Shown: positions 28,601-36,791 of the stretch, piece by piece
Layout of the letters: each line of letters starts with the position of its first letter
How positions within the stretch are numbered: the first letter of the stretch is position 1
DNA from: Variovorax sp. OV329
GTDB lineage: Bacteria; Pseudomonadota; Gammaproteobacteria; Burkholderiales; Burkholderiaceae_C
Direction of reading: 5' to 3'
NCBI RefSeq assembly: GCF_900114785.1
Contig: NZ_FOUG01000004.1
Coordinates: 248,001 to 312,000, forward strand
Length of the DNA stretch: 64,000 nt
Program-made: the position numbers and the translations under genes
Notes under the pieces: generated by a model
The model's database searches: none
Told to the model about the DNA's origin: nothing
The model's input: the letters and a program-made list of their open reading frames with translations, nothing else

Positions 28601-29536
28601 ATAGAAGGAGTACCAGTTGGCGTATTTCTGCTTGAGGGCTGTGTCTTGGTCCCGGATGTAGACCTTGGTGAAGACGCCGCTGCCGGGCGAACTGCCGATG
28701 TCACTCATGCACTCCTGGTAGAAGGTCGTGCCGGTGTTGACGCCCCCGTCGCTGCCGTAGGTCCAGCCCATCGCGGTTTGCCGCGTGGTCGCCGTGTAGG
28801 TGTAGTAGTAGCGGGAGCCAACCGTCACCGTCTGTGCGATTGTCCAGCTGTTGTACGTGTTGCTACCGCTGGATGCGCTGACCGTCATGGTCAAGGTCCC
28901 TGTGGAGGAGTTCCAGCCGGTCACCGTGCCGGACATGAATCTGCCGGTGTTGCTAGTCGATGTTGCCGTCACCGTGCTGCCGACGACGAAGGTGTCCGTC
29001 GCGTTCGTGCCGGAGACCACGAACGATTTCGTGCCGCTGCTGGTGACGGAGTTGCTGGAACTGCTCGAGCGGGTCGTCGTCACCTGTTCGGTGGCGCTCA
29101 GATCCACCGAGCCGGTGCCTGCGAAGCCGTCTGACTTGGCTGCTGTGAAGCTGGCCGCGACGAAGGACGTGCCGTCCGCATTAAGCGGCGGATCATATGG
29201 CAGCGTCGGGTCGAACGCCGTGCCGTTGCATTGGGATGACCAGTAGCCGTACTTTCCAGTGTACGGCTCGTCCGTCGCGTTCTGCGAGCGGCCCAACTGG
29301 TCCGGCATGTAGCTCCAGTTCATCGAGCCGGAGTCATCCAGCACGAAGAGCATGTTCGGCTTGGCCCTGAACTCGGCGGATCGCGTGATCAGCGGTTCAT
29401 CCAGGATGAACGTGTCGGCGCTGGCCACGGTGGCCCAGCTGGCCAGGCAGGCCGCCAGGCTGCTCGCGAGCGCGACGCCGGTCGAGCCGTGCCGAAGCGC
29501 CTGGCCCGATTTCTTCTTCTTGAGTTTTTCTTGCAT
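25631..29536 (-). CDS. pilY1: PilY1-family type IV pilus tip adhesin, copy A
   Basis: The ATG at 29536 has an AGGAG site 9 bases upstream and gives 1301 residues; an earlier in-frame ATG at 29569 lacks one. There is a signal peptide of about 40 residues, then a von Willebrand A-like MIDAS segment MLFVLDDSGSMNW (Asp67-Ser71). The C-terminal PilY1 beta-propeller begins around PVLYVAANDGMLHAF. Residues about 150-240 are a Ser/Thr-rich insertion not seen in copy B that reads like a phage tail-fibre module. The loop matching the calcium site of Pseudomonas PilY1 is DSSNNTSKR and has lost most of its acidic ligands. PilY1 promotes pilus assembly and surface attachment. Confidence 0.93.
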   Translation of the reverse strand: MQEKLKKKKSGQALRHGSTGVALASSLAACLASWATVASADTFILDEPLITRSAEFRAKPNMLFVLDDSGSMNWSYMPDQLGRSQNATDEPYTGKYGYWSSQCNGTAFDPTLPYDPPLNADGTSFVAASFTAAKSDGFAGTGSVDLSATEQVTTTRSSSSSNSVTSSGTKSFVVSGTNATDTFVVGSTVTATSTSNTGRFMSGTVTGWNSSTGTLTMTVSASSGSNTYNSWTIAQTVTVGSRYYYTYTATTRQTAMGWTYGSDGGVNTGTTFYQECMSDIGSSPGSGVFTKVYIRDQDTALKQKYANWYSFYRKRTFLMRTAVGRAFNALNDNYRVGFTTINTTTATNGDGFQDVADFTPSQKTTLYSKLYAATANGSTPLRAALSKAGRYYAKQFTGQTDPVQYSCQRNYTLLSTDGYWNTGSESSSYGPDKLDGTTNVGNQDGTEDRPMYDGTATTTKVSRNYYTVGILGSCRRNNTNRYSVDTQPQVFVSGAWTNDGGASNNCSQGTATVDGKAVSSVAGTSFGGASTESVETTGGATDSLADVAEYYYKTDLRTTALNNCSSTASGTQQNVCSNNVPSSGLDTAPHQHMTTFTIGLGVNGTLAYDRNYLTQSAGDYANLKAGTANWPVPGSDRGATNIDDLWHAAVNGRGQYYSALNASALSEAINSVVSTIEEKDGAAAAAATSALELVAGDNNQVYKASYTTKKWIGDLQAFSLNGDTGEIGTREIWSAQSKLTTQTVPANRKIYYKQPATVALRAFNWDNLNTDGYGGNFTNLCSKSMIPTQCANLSTAEANLANTGSNLVNFLRGVRTFESASAADSTTQPLYRARAGVLGDIINGAPIYVSSPPFTYSDTGYSQFVTSNRTRKPVLYVAANDGMLHAFSGATADGGTELWAYVPADAMPEMYRLADKGYESRHRYFVDGAPVIADIRVGTTWKTILVGGMNKGGRSYYALDVTNPEDPKALWEFKDSNLGLTFGNPIVTKRADGTWVVVFGSGYNNNVSGGDGKGHLFVINANTGERLLDIPTTAGTTSDPIGMAKINAWIEDSSNNTSKRFYGGDLKGNLWRFDVDNLVEPHQQALKLATFQIDASTPQPITVRPETIEISGKSVVIVATGRYLGTADVEDSTQQSIYAVKDPLTNTGLGDARASNTMVRQTFTVTGNSASISSNQVNWATQDGWWVDLPHTGERVNTDMALQFGTLSLATAIPSGDACSSGGSSWRYYLNASNGNALDNPAGELWSANSLIVGQSWVKLENGETRILRQNSDGSIRAERPPGGGGGAGVPHRNSWRELAD

Positions 29537-29568
29537 GGCTGAGGACTCCTGGTGCTGCACGGCGCGCA

Positions 29569-30246
29569 CTATTGGAAATGCATGATGGTTTCGATGAAGG
29601 CGGTCGTGTTGCGGGCGCCGAGCACGCGAACGACGATGCGGTAGTAGGGGCCGGTCGCCGCTTCGAAGCGCTTCCCGCCGTAGCCGAGGGAGCCTCGTCC
29701 AGACGCGCCGCTTCCGCTTGTCAAGGGTTTGGCGCAGCTGTTGTTGATCTCGTCATTCGAGTCGCCCGCCACGTCGCACAGACGGAAAATGACGTAGCGG
29801 GTCCGGTTCCCGTTGATCGTTCCGCCGTCGGCGGTCAGCAAAGCGCAGCTGGCGAACGTGCCTCCGGGCGCGAAGTTGCATTCCGTGTCTCCGTCCCAGT
29901 CGATCAGCTTGCGTGAGTTGTTGGTGACCTGCTGCTGCCCCGTGACGTCCACAGGCGTCACGGTGGAGTTCGCGTTGCGCTCCTTGGTGCTGGCGTAGTA
30001 GCCGCTGTTGGCAAGGTCGGCGTCCAGTGTCGCGGCGTTGGTCTTGAGCCATTCGATCGCCCGGCGCGTCGCCTGGTCGCCTGCGACTGCCGCGTCTTGC
30101 TTGAAGCCAATGTTCCCCATCACGAGCGCACCCGTGTCGATGTTGCGTACCAGTCCTAGCGTGGCCAGCGACAGCGCAACCAATGCAAGGAGCGCAAACA
30201 GGAGGGACACGCCGCGCTGATCGCGGCTTGGGCTGATGTGGTTCAT
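29569..30246 (-). CDS. pilX: PilX-type minor pilin, copy A
   Basis: The ATG at 30246 overlaps the pilW stop (ATGA) and gives 225 residues. The N-terminus has the class III-like pilin signal RGVSLLFALLALVALSL, then GNIGFKQDAAVAGDQATRRA, a region conserved in PilX proteins. The soluble domain ends YYRIVVRVLGARNTTAFIET, as in the PilX-like proteins encoded upstream of pilY1 genes. It is expected to be a minor subunit priming the pilus together with PilV, PilW and FimT. The same family member in copy B is 215 residues. Confidence 0.9.
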   Translation of the reverse strand: MNHISPSRDQRGVSLLFALLALVALSLATLGLVRNIDTGALVMGNIGFKQDAAVAGDQATRRAIEWLKTNAATLDADLANSGYYASTKERNANSTVTPVDVTGQQQVTNNSRKLIDWDGDTECNFAPGGTFASCALLTADGGTINGNRTRYVIFRLCDVAGDSNDEINNSCAKPLTSGSGASGRGSLGYGGKRFEAATGPYYRIVVRVLGARNTTAFIETIMHFQ

Positions 30247-31418
30247 GGGGCGGCTGTCGCAGAGTTCCAAAGCACGTTTCGCAACGGGACGATGGTGTCG
30301 TAGACCTTGTAGCGGTAATGCTTCCATTCGGGGACGTGGTCGATCTTGATGCGCAGGCATTTGCTTGTTCCGCAGTTTTCGGTTCCTGCAATGGCGGAGC
30401 CTGCCCCGACATCCCACAAGGGCGCGGACTGGGTGACTTCGTCCTTTTCGTATTGCCCGCTGCGTGCCACTACCGCGAGGCGAATCGACAGGACCTGCTG
30501 CCACTCCAAGGCGTTAGCAGGCGTGGTGGTGTCGTAGGTGTCGACTTGCCCATCTAGGGTCGTGTCCTTCCCGTACATCGCCTGCAGGTTCACGATCTGG
30601 GGGTAGAGCGCGGTGGACGCACTGGCGGCGGCGCCTGCGGTGCGGGACATGGCAATGAGGTTGAATGCGCCGTCGACCGAGTACGTGTTGTGGGCCATGG
30701 TGCCGAGGTTCAGCAGGTAGCTGTTCTTCTCGTACCTGTCAGGGAAGAGCTCACTGTGATTCCAGGCGCTCGTCCCGGAGGTATGCGGCACGCGCTTCGG
30801 CCCCAGCGTCGTGTCCGTTCCGGGCGCTGCAGCCCCGTCGTCCGTCACGCTGAAGACAGTGCACCAGTTGGTCGAACTCCACGCATTGTCCGCAGGAACA
30901 ACAATCATCAGATCGCCTGCGGCGGCGCCGAATGACGACTTGACGATGAAGAAGTCATTCGTCTTGAGATGCGGGCTCATGACCAACATCGGCGCAGAGA
31001 ACGAGGACTTGCGGCCCTGCATGATGGTGAGCGTGTCCGGCATGCCGTTCGCGCCGTCCGTGATCACTACGGGCGCGAGCACGGGATTGAACGCGACCCC
31101 AGGGGTTTCCTCCGGTACGCCCGGCTCCTTGTACTCGCCCTTGATCGGGCAACCCATGGCACCGGGGTCGTTGATGGCGCCGTAGCCGGACATCTGGATC
31201 TCACGCTGGATCGTGTAGAGCGATAGCGAGCCATTCACCTGCGCATCGGTGCCCATGGTGAGAGTCCGCTTCTTGCTATCCGTGAGGACGACCACCTGAG
31301 TGATGACCAGGGTGGTCAGCAGGCCCAGCGCCAGGGCGATCATGAGCTCGACGAGGGTGAAGCCTCTTGCGGGGAACGCACGCATATCGGGAAGGCGAAA
31401 GGGAAGTGTCGTTTGCAT
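30243..31418 (-). CDS. pilW: PilW-type minor pilin, copy A
   Basis: This 391-residue protein starts at 31418, one base after the pilV stop; an internal Met at residue 12 is possible. The prepilin site is RGFTLVELMIALALGLLTTL, with Glu5 present. The soluble part contains PilW-type NGSLSLYTIQREIQMSGYG and a C-terminal HYRYKVYDTIVPLRNVLWN, which is also nearly identical at the end of copy B (RYRSFETVVPLRNVLW). It is predicted to belong to the pilus-tip initiation complex. Confidence 0.9.
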   Translation of the reverse strand: MQTTLPFRLPDMRAFPARGFTLVELMIALALGLLTTLVITQVVVLTDSKKRTLTMGTDAQVNGSLSLYTIQREIQMSGYGAINDPGAMGCPIKGEYKEPGVPEETPGVAFNPVLAPVVITDGANGMPDTLTIMQGRKSSFSAPMLVMSPHLKTNDFFIVKSSFGAAAGDLMIVVPADNAWSSTNWCTVFSVTDDGAAAPGTDTTLGPKRVPHTSGTSAWNHSELFPDRYEKNSYLLNLGTMAHNTYSVDGAFNLIAMSRTAGAAASASTALYPQIVNLQAMYGKDTTLDGQVDTYDTTTPANALEWQQVLSIRLAVVARSGQYEKDEVTQSAPLWDVGAGSAIAGTENCGTSKCLRIKIDHVPEWKHYRYKVYDTIVPLRNVLWNSATAAP

Positions 31419-31419
31419 G

Positions 31420-31872
31420 TCAGCCCGCCGCCTTGGAGAGGATGGTGGTGAGGGTCTGGTACTTGTGGCTCCCCCCCTTGGGCGTGGTCCACGTGAGCGT
31501 TATGGAAACGTCGCCCGAGGCTTCATCGACCGTGATTGCGGCGCCGCCGCTCGGCAGGATCTTGGCGACCTTCGCGCGCCACTCGGTGCAGCTGGCGGCG
31601 CTGCAGTTGGCGTCGCCGGCGTAGCCCGTCAGGTTGTTCATGTCGGACCACATGCGGCCGACAGCTTCAGTGGCGAGGTAAGCCGCATCCGCGCGGATCT
31701 TGGAATCCGTCTGGGTGGCGGTCATCACGCCGTGCAGTCCGATCAGTCCAAGGAGGCCAAGCATGAAGATCAGCAGCGCGACCAAGACTTCGAGCAGCGC
31801 CATGCCACGGATGTGCGCCCGTGCGTGACTGGCGCGCGAAGTGACTGGACGGTGTGTGGCAATTGCGCTCAT
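31420..31872 (-). CDS. pilV: PilV-type minor pilin, copy A
   Basis: The ATG at 31872 overlaps the fimT stop (ATGA) and gives 150 residues. It has a long basic leader of about 24 residues ending in RG, then MALLEVLVALLIFMLGLLGL, the PilV signature with Met at mature position 1 and Glu5 in place. GLHGVMTATQTDSKIRADAAYLA follows, as in PilV proteins. The downstream pilW begins one base after its stop. The role is as a minor pilin in pilus initiation. Confidence 0.9.
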   Translation of the reverse strand: MSAIATHRPVTSRASHARAHIRGMALLEVLVALLIFMLGLLGLIGLHGVMTATQTDSKIRADAAYLATEAVGRMWSDMNNLTGYAGDANCSAASCTEWRAKVAKILPSGGAAITVDEASGDVSITLTWTTPKGGSHKYQTLTTILSKAAG

Positions 31873-32492
31873 GGCGTCGGGTTGCTGGTGCATTTGCGTG
31901 GGTCGTTGCCGTCGGTGATCTTGGGATCGCACATGCGGACGGCGCCTGCTGAGGTGATCTCGACCCAAAGGTTGCGATAGGTCGCATTGGGGTCGGTGCC
32001 GGTGACCTGGATCTGCGCGATGGGCGTGGTGTTCGTCACTCGTCCGAAGCCGTTGAAGGTGACGGTATTAGCGGCGGTCGCGCCGTCGGCCTGCAGCCCG
32101 CTGACCGCGACCCGGCCGCCGGCATCGTTCAACGTGCGCGTAGCAGTAATCTGGAGTGCACCCACATTGGATGGGGCGGTGGCGCATCTCAGCGCTGGAG
32201 AGCTGGCGGCGACGACCCACGACCCGCTGGTGCTGGACAGTGCGCAGCTGTTGTCCATCGCGCCTGGGTTGGTCAGTGAAACCAGGTAGAACGACATCGC
32301 CTGGTTCCGCCGTACGGCCTCGGCTCTGGCCATCTGCAAGCCTTCCTGCAGCGCCTGTGCGGTGTTGCGGATGCGCGTGTTGTCCATCCACGTGCCGATG
32401 CTGGGCCCGGCGGCCATCAGAATCATCCCGAGGACCGCGAGGGTGACGACAATCTCGATGATTGAGAAGCCGCGTTGCCGTTGCATGCGCAT
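31869..32492 (-). CDS. fimT: FimT/GspH-type minor pilin, copy A
   Basis: Starting at the ATG at 32492 (MRMQRQRG) gives 207 residues; the next ATG, at 32486, is also possible. The prepilin motif is GFSIIEIVVTLAVLGMILMA, followed by QEGLQMARAEAVRRNQAMSF, the conserved helix of GspH/FimT proteins. The soluble domain ends with RMCDPKITDGNDPRKC. It lies 16 bases after pilE copy A and overlaps pilV by ATGA. Confidence 0.9.
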   Translation of the reverse strand: MRMQRQRGFSIIEIVVTLAVLGMILMAAGPSIGTWMDNTRIRNTAQALQEGLQMARAEAVRRNQAMSFYLVSLTNPGAMDNSCALSSTSGSWVVAASSPALRCATAPSNVGALQITATRTLNDAGGRVAVSGLQADGATAANTVTFNGFGRVTNTTPIAQIQVTGTDPNATYRNLWVEITSAGAVRMCDPKITDGNDPRKCTSNPTP

Positions 32493-32508
32493 GATGGGCG
32501 GCACCTCG

Positions 32509-32994
32509 TCAGCAGGTGGCGTCTCGGGTGAGCCAGCAGTCTTGCGCAACAGCGTTCCCCCTGAACCGCGTCGTCCTCCGCGAGCCTAGTTGGTTGACGG
32601 TGTAGGTATGGCCAACCGCTTGGCCACTGTTGCCTATGGCGGTGAGGGTGTAAGTCTGGGCGTTGTTGGCAGCGACGCATTCGTAGCGAAAATGAGCCGT
32701 CGCCGTGAAGTCATGCCAGCTATTGGCGGTTGCGTCGTCCGCGCAGGTCGCGCCGGCGCCGTAATTGCGGTTGTCCTGGTAGTACTGCTCCATCTTCATC
32801 CGGAAATCCGCGAGCGCGCTGAACGCCTCCGGCAACTGGCCACGACGAACGTAGTCGGAGTAGGCGGGCACGCCGATGGAAGCCAGGATCGCGATGATCG
32901 CGACCACGATCATGACTTCGATCAGGGTGAAACCGCGCGAATGCTGGCCGCGTCGGAGGCTCGCTTTGGCAGGGGCATGGATGGAGCAGAGCAT
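32509..32994 (-). CDS. pilE: PilE-type minor pilin, copy A
   Basis: The first ATG, at 32994, gives 161 residues. It has a basic leader and then GFTLIEVMIVVAIIAILASI, followed by PAYSDYVRRGQLPEAFSALA and MEQYYQDNRNYG, the wording typical of PilE minor pilins of beta- and gammaproteobacteria. Paired cysteines occur in the C-terminal half. It is the first gene of the distal minor-pilin operon; its promoter should lie in 32995-33178, where I see no strong consensus. Confidence 0.9.
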   Translation of the reverse strand: MLCSIHAPAKASLRRGQHSRGFTLIEVMIVVAIIAILASIGVPAYSDYVRRGQLPEAFSALADFRMKMEQYYQDNRNYGAGATCADDATANSWHDFTATAHFRYECVAANNAQTYTLTAIGNSGQAVGHTYTVNQLGSRRTTRFRGNAVAQDCWLTRDATC

Positions 32995-33000
32995 AGGCAA

Positions 33001-33178
33001 GGTCTTGCAAATTGATACAAATGACTGTTACACATGAGTGACGTTTGGAAACAACCGTCTATCGACGGATTCGGACCGCCGATCGGCGAGATGCCGGCAG
33101 ATGTGAACTAATGCGTTCGGGGCGCCGCTCGCAGCGTTCGGTGCCGGCTGGCGCCCCGTGCGGGAAACGCTGGTGCGG
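33001..33178 (-). other. Spacer between the two minor-pilin operons
   Basis: This 178-base spacer follows pilY1 copy B and precedes pilE copy A on the minus strand. It is more AT-rich near pilE. I see no good sigma-54 motif, no hairpin followed by T and no small gene. It presumably contains the promoter of the distal operon. Confidence 0.4.
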
Positions 33179-36100
33179 TCAGTCGCGGGCGACTTCGCGC
33201 CACATCACGCGCGTCGGTGCAGTGGAAGCGGGCACCTGTACTCCGAAGGTGCGTGTCCCACCCTCCGAGGTTCTCACCAGAATCTTGGTGCCCCCGCCCG
33301 GCAGCCCGATCGGCTGCACCCGGCTCGCCAGCACATCCCCCACATACCGGCTCGCCAGCATGGGAATGGCGCCACCGTTGCTGTAGTTCAGGAAGTACAG
33401 GTTGCTGCTGCCCCCCGGCTTGCACGGATCAGCCGAAGGCGTGTTGGTCGTAAAACTCAGCACCCCACCAAACAGCACCGGGCTGGTGGCGCTCCGCTCA
33501 CCCGACGGCGAAGGCGCGAAATCCAGCACCCACCCCCGCTTGGTGGCGAAGTTCACCGGGTTGGTCGTGATGTTGATCTCGCCGTTGGGCGCCGGCGTGG
33601 CGCTCTGGGCCACCAGTTGGCCGCGCAGCGGCGCAGCGATGGGCGCGCCGGACATGTCGTCCATCAGGCCGTAGAAGGACTGCTGCTGCGTCGCGCTGGC
33701 GCTGGCACCGGGTGCGCCCGGCACGTCGCTGGGGCCCAGGTAGCGGCCGGTGCCCACGTACACGACGCGCTTGCCGTTCACCACGCCCAGCTCGGGCGCG
33801 GCGGTGACGGGCTGGGGCACGCCGCTCTTGTCGACCAGGGTGGCCAGCAGGGTGACGTTCCAGCTTCCGGTGGTCGCGCCCGACAGGTCGAATCTCCACA
33901 CGTTGCCCAGCAGGTCGCCGCCGTAGACGAAGTCCACCGTGTCGTCGCTGCCGGGGTTGACCAGGAAGGCGCTCATGCGCGCCAGGCCGCTGGGAGTGGT
34001 GGGCGTGCCGGCGCTGGTCTGCAGGTCGCGCACGACCTGGCCGTTGGCGGTGTCCAGCACGAACAGGTGGCCTTGCCCGTCGCCGCCCGTGCCGTCGCCA
34101 TTGTTGTAGCCCGAACTCACCAGCGTGACCCAGCCGGCCGCGCGCGTCTTCACGTTCAGCGGCACGCCGTAGCTGAAGCCGATGTTGTTGCGCGTGGTGG
34201 CGCTGGTGCCCGCGTTCGGAAACTCCCACAGCAGCTTGGCGGCCACCTCGGCGTCGTTGCCGGCGGCGGGGTCGGTCACGTTCAGCGCGTAATAGCCGCG
34301 CCCGCCCTTGGCCAAGCCGCCCACCAGGAGCGTCGCCCATCGAGGCGAGGGCGGCGCGGGCTGGTTGAGCGCGGTGTTGGACAAATCCACATCGGTGGCC
34401 GTCGGCGTGCCATCCACATAGAAGCGGTGCTGGAACAGCCCCTGCTGGGTCAGGCCCACCAGTGCGCTGGTGCCCGGCCGCGCACTCGACAGCGGCGCAT
34501 CGACCAGCGCGCCCGGCACGTAGGCCCACAGCTCCTCGCCGCTCGCGGCATCGAAGGCGTGCAGCATGCCGTCGTTGGCGCCCTGGTAGACCACCTTGGC
34601 ACGGCTGGCCGCCGGGCCGGTCTTGAAGTCGCCATAGCCCGGGTCGGTGTAGTTGGCGCGCGGCGCGGTGACGTAGACCGGCTCGGCATCCACCACGTCG
34701 CCCAGCACATGGGCGCGGCCGCGGTAGGGCCGCGAGGTGCTGCCGGCGACGGCCTCGCCGCTGCGGTCGCCGCGAAGGTAGGCGATCACCGCGGCGTTGT
34801 CCGATGGGCCGGGCGGCACGCCGGGCGAGTTCAGGCGCGCGGCCTTGCCTGCGCCCAGGCCCGTCGCGGTGAAGGGCACCCCGGCTGTGCCGTTGAAGCT
34901 GGCGACGTAGCGATTGGCCGACGGCTTCGCATCCAGCCGCGCCTGCGCCGACCACAGCGGCGTGGCCGACAGCACGCCGGTCTGCAGGTCGACCGGAAAT
35001 GCCTCCAGGTCGCCGAACCAGGCACCCGAGTTGAAGCTGGCGGCAAATGCCAGGTTGTTGCCGGGCAGCAGGCTGGGGTTGCTCACCGACACCGCGCTCG
35101 CCGAGCCGGTGCGGTTGACGATGTCGTCCAGGATGCTGCCCAGCGAGGTGCGCAGGCGCTCCGGGTCGGAGGAATTGAAGTACTGCCCGTGGCCGTTCAG
35201 TGCCGCATGCCAGAGGTCGTCGATGGCGGTGGCCGTGCCGGGCTGCGGCACGGGCCAGGTGCTACCGGCGGCCGGGGGCGCGCTCAGGGTGCCGGTGGCG
35301 CCAAGGCCGATGCTGTACGTGACCATGTGCTGCCAGGTGGCCGGATCGCCCGGCGTGGCCTGCACCTTGCCCGCCGAGTTGCCGGTCATGTCGCGGATCC
35401 AGTAGCGCATGGCGACGTCGGCCAGCGAGTCAGAGGTGCCTGTGCCATCGAAGAAGGGCGCAGGAAAGTCCTGCCCGGCCACCAGTGGCACGCCGGCGAT
35501 CGGGTCGTTGCGGGCAGCGCCGGTCGCCGGGTCGGCGTACACGTTGGCGGGCAGGTCGGGCACCGTACGGTCGGTGTCGCCCACCGACACACTGCCGCGC
35601 GAGGTCCAGTAGCCGTCGGTGGACAGGATGGTGTAGTTGGGCGTGCAGCTCAGGGGAACCGTGTCGCTGCGCGACGCGGCACCGGCCGCGCCGGGCATGC
35701 TGCCGCTGGTGTAGTAGCGGCCCGCGCGGTCCAGCGCCGGCACCAGGGGCGTGCCACCCGTCGGGCGGATGCCGTAGAGCTGGTCGTACCAGCGCTGCTT
35801 CTGGGCGCTGTCGAAATCGGCCAGCGGCACGAAGTTGGCGCCGCTGTCGTTGTCCTGGCCCGCGTTGTTGTTGATGGTCGAGAAGCCCACGCGCGACTTC
35901 GCGTCCAGCGCGGAGAAAGCCAGGCCCAGCGCGGTCTTGGCGCTCTGCATGCGGGTGCGGTAGTAGCTGAACCAGTTGGCGAAGTTCTGGCTCTCCTGCG
36001 CAAAGCTGCAGCTCGTGGCCGACGCGTTGCCGCAGTCGGTGCGCGTCGCGGCCTTGGGGTAGGTGCTGGTGCTGCTGCGGATCTCGACGCGGTCGTAGTT

Positions 36101-36769
36101 GCTGTCCGAGTCCTGCGCCGCGCTGCCGTCCTCGGTGCCGACGCCGCGCCAGCGGTAGAAGAAGGAATAGCGCTGGTACTCGGTGTTGCGCACCACGTCG
36201 GGCGCGTTGGCGCAACTGCCGTTTTGCGTGAAGTCGCCGGCGTTGAAACGCGGAAGGGCTGGTGGCGTCGAGCTGCTCCAGCACGCTTCGGTCAGGTCGA
36301 GCAGCCGCGCATCCAGGTAGGCATCGATGCGTGCCGCGGCGGGCAGGCTGTCGCCCATGGCGGACAGGAAGCCCGGCGCGCCGCCGTCGAACTCCACCGG
36401 CGCCAGGTAGGTAATGGCGGGGTTGTAGTACTGCCGGTTGTAGCTGGGCGAATAGTAGGCGCGCCGGTTCTTCGCGCCGGTGGTGCTCCGCATGCCGGGC
36501 GACTGCCCCGCGCGCACCGCGTCGTCGTAGGGCGAGGTGTATTCGCCGTGCGCGTCGCTCCCGGTGATGGAGCCCCAGCCCATGCTGCCGGAGTTGTCCA
36601 GCGTGAACAGCACGTTCGGCTTGACGCCGGTCTGCACCAGCAGCGGCACGTCGGCCAAGTCGGTCGATGCCGCGTGCGCCCGGAGCGGCTGCAGCAGCAT
36701 CGCGCCCGATGCGATCAGGACGATGGCTCGCTGGAGGGCCTTGCGCCTGGCGGTCGATTCCTGCTGCAT
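33179..36769 (-). CDS. pilY1: PilY1-family type IV pilus tip adhesin, copy B
   Basis: The ATG at 36769 has an AGGAG site 7 bases upstream and gives 1196 residues. A signal peptide ends near LQPLRAHA, then comes the MIDAS-like NVLFTLDNSGSMGWGS and, after a tip-domain region of about 550 residues, the PilY1 propeller with VVYQGANDGMLHAF and ELWAYVPGALV. The calcium-site equivalent reads NPGSDDTVDFVYGGD, which retains more acidic residues than copy A. It lacks the Ser/Thr-rich insertion of copy A. It is the last gene of the proximal minor-pilin operon. Confidence 0.93.
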   Translation of the reverse strand: MQQESTARRKALQRAIVLIASGAMLLQPLRAHAASTDLADVPLLVQTGVKPNVLFTLDNSGSMGWGSITGSDAHGEYTSPYDDAVRAGQSPGMRSTTGAKNRRAYYSPSYNRQYYNPAITYLAPVEFDGGAPGFLSAMGDSLPAAARIDAYLDARLLDLTEACWSSSTPPALPRFNAGDFTQNGSCANAPDVVRNTEYQRYSFFYRWRGVGTEDGSAAQDSDSNYDRVEIRSSTSTYPKAATRTDCGNASATSCSFAQESQNFANWFSYYRTRMQSAKTALGLAFSALDAKSRVGFSTINNNAGQDNDSGANFVPLADFDSAQKQRWYDQLYGIRPTGGTPLVPALDRAGRYYTSGSMPGAAGAASRSDTVPLSCTPNYTILSTDGYWTSRGSVSVGDTDRTVPDLPANVYADPATGAARNDPIAGVPLVAGQDFPAPFFDGTGTSDSLADVAMRYWIRDMTGNSAGKVQATPGDPATWQHMVTYSIGLGATGTLSAPPAAGSTWPVPQPGTATAIDDLWHAALNGHGQYFNSSDPERLRTSLGSILDDIVNRTGSASAVSVSNPSLLPGNNLAFAASFNSGAWFGDLEAFPVDLQTGVLSATPLWSAQARLDAKPSANRYVASFNGTAGVPFTATGLGAGKAARLNSPGVPPGPSDNAAVIAYLRGDRSGEAVAGSTSRPYRGRAHVLGDVVDAEPVYVTAPRANYTDPGYGDFKTGPAASRAKVVYQGANDGMLHAFDAASGEELWAYVPGALVDAPLSSARPGTSALVGLTQQGLFQHRFYVDGTPTATDVDLSNTALNQPAPPSPRWATLLVGGLAKGGRGYYALNVTDPAAGNDAEVAAKLLWEFPNAGTSATTRNNIGFSYGVPLNVKTRAAGWVTLVSSGYNNGDGTGGDGQGHLFVLDTANGQVVRDLQTSAGTPTTPSGLARMSAFLVNPGSDDTVDFVYGGDLLGNVWRFDLSGATTGSWNVTLLATLVDKSGVPQPVTAAPELGVVNGKRVVYVGTGRYLGPSDVPGAPGASASATQQQSFYGLMDDMSGAPIAAPLRGQLVAQSATPAPNGEINITTNPVNFATKRGWVLDFAPSPSGERSATSPVLFGGVLSFTTNTPSADPCKPGGSSNLYFLNYSNGGAIPMLASRYVGDVLASRVQPIGLPGGGTKILVRTSEGGTRTFGVQVPASTAPTRVMWREVARD

Positions 36770-36791
36770 GAGGGCGCTCCTGGTCCGTCCA

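Noticed and set aside
32995-33000. A TTG start for pilE copy A two codons upstream of the ATG at 32994
   Set aside because: The ATG gives a complete prepilin with a normal leader, and nothing favours the TTG.
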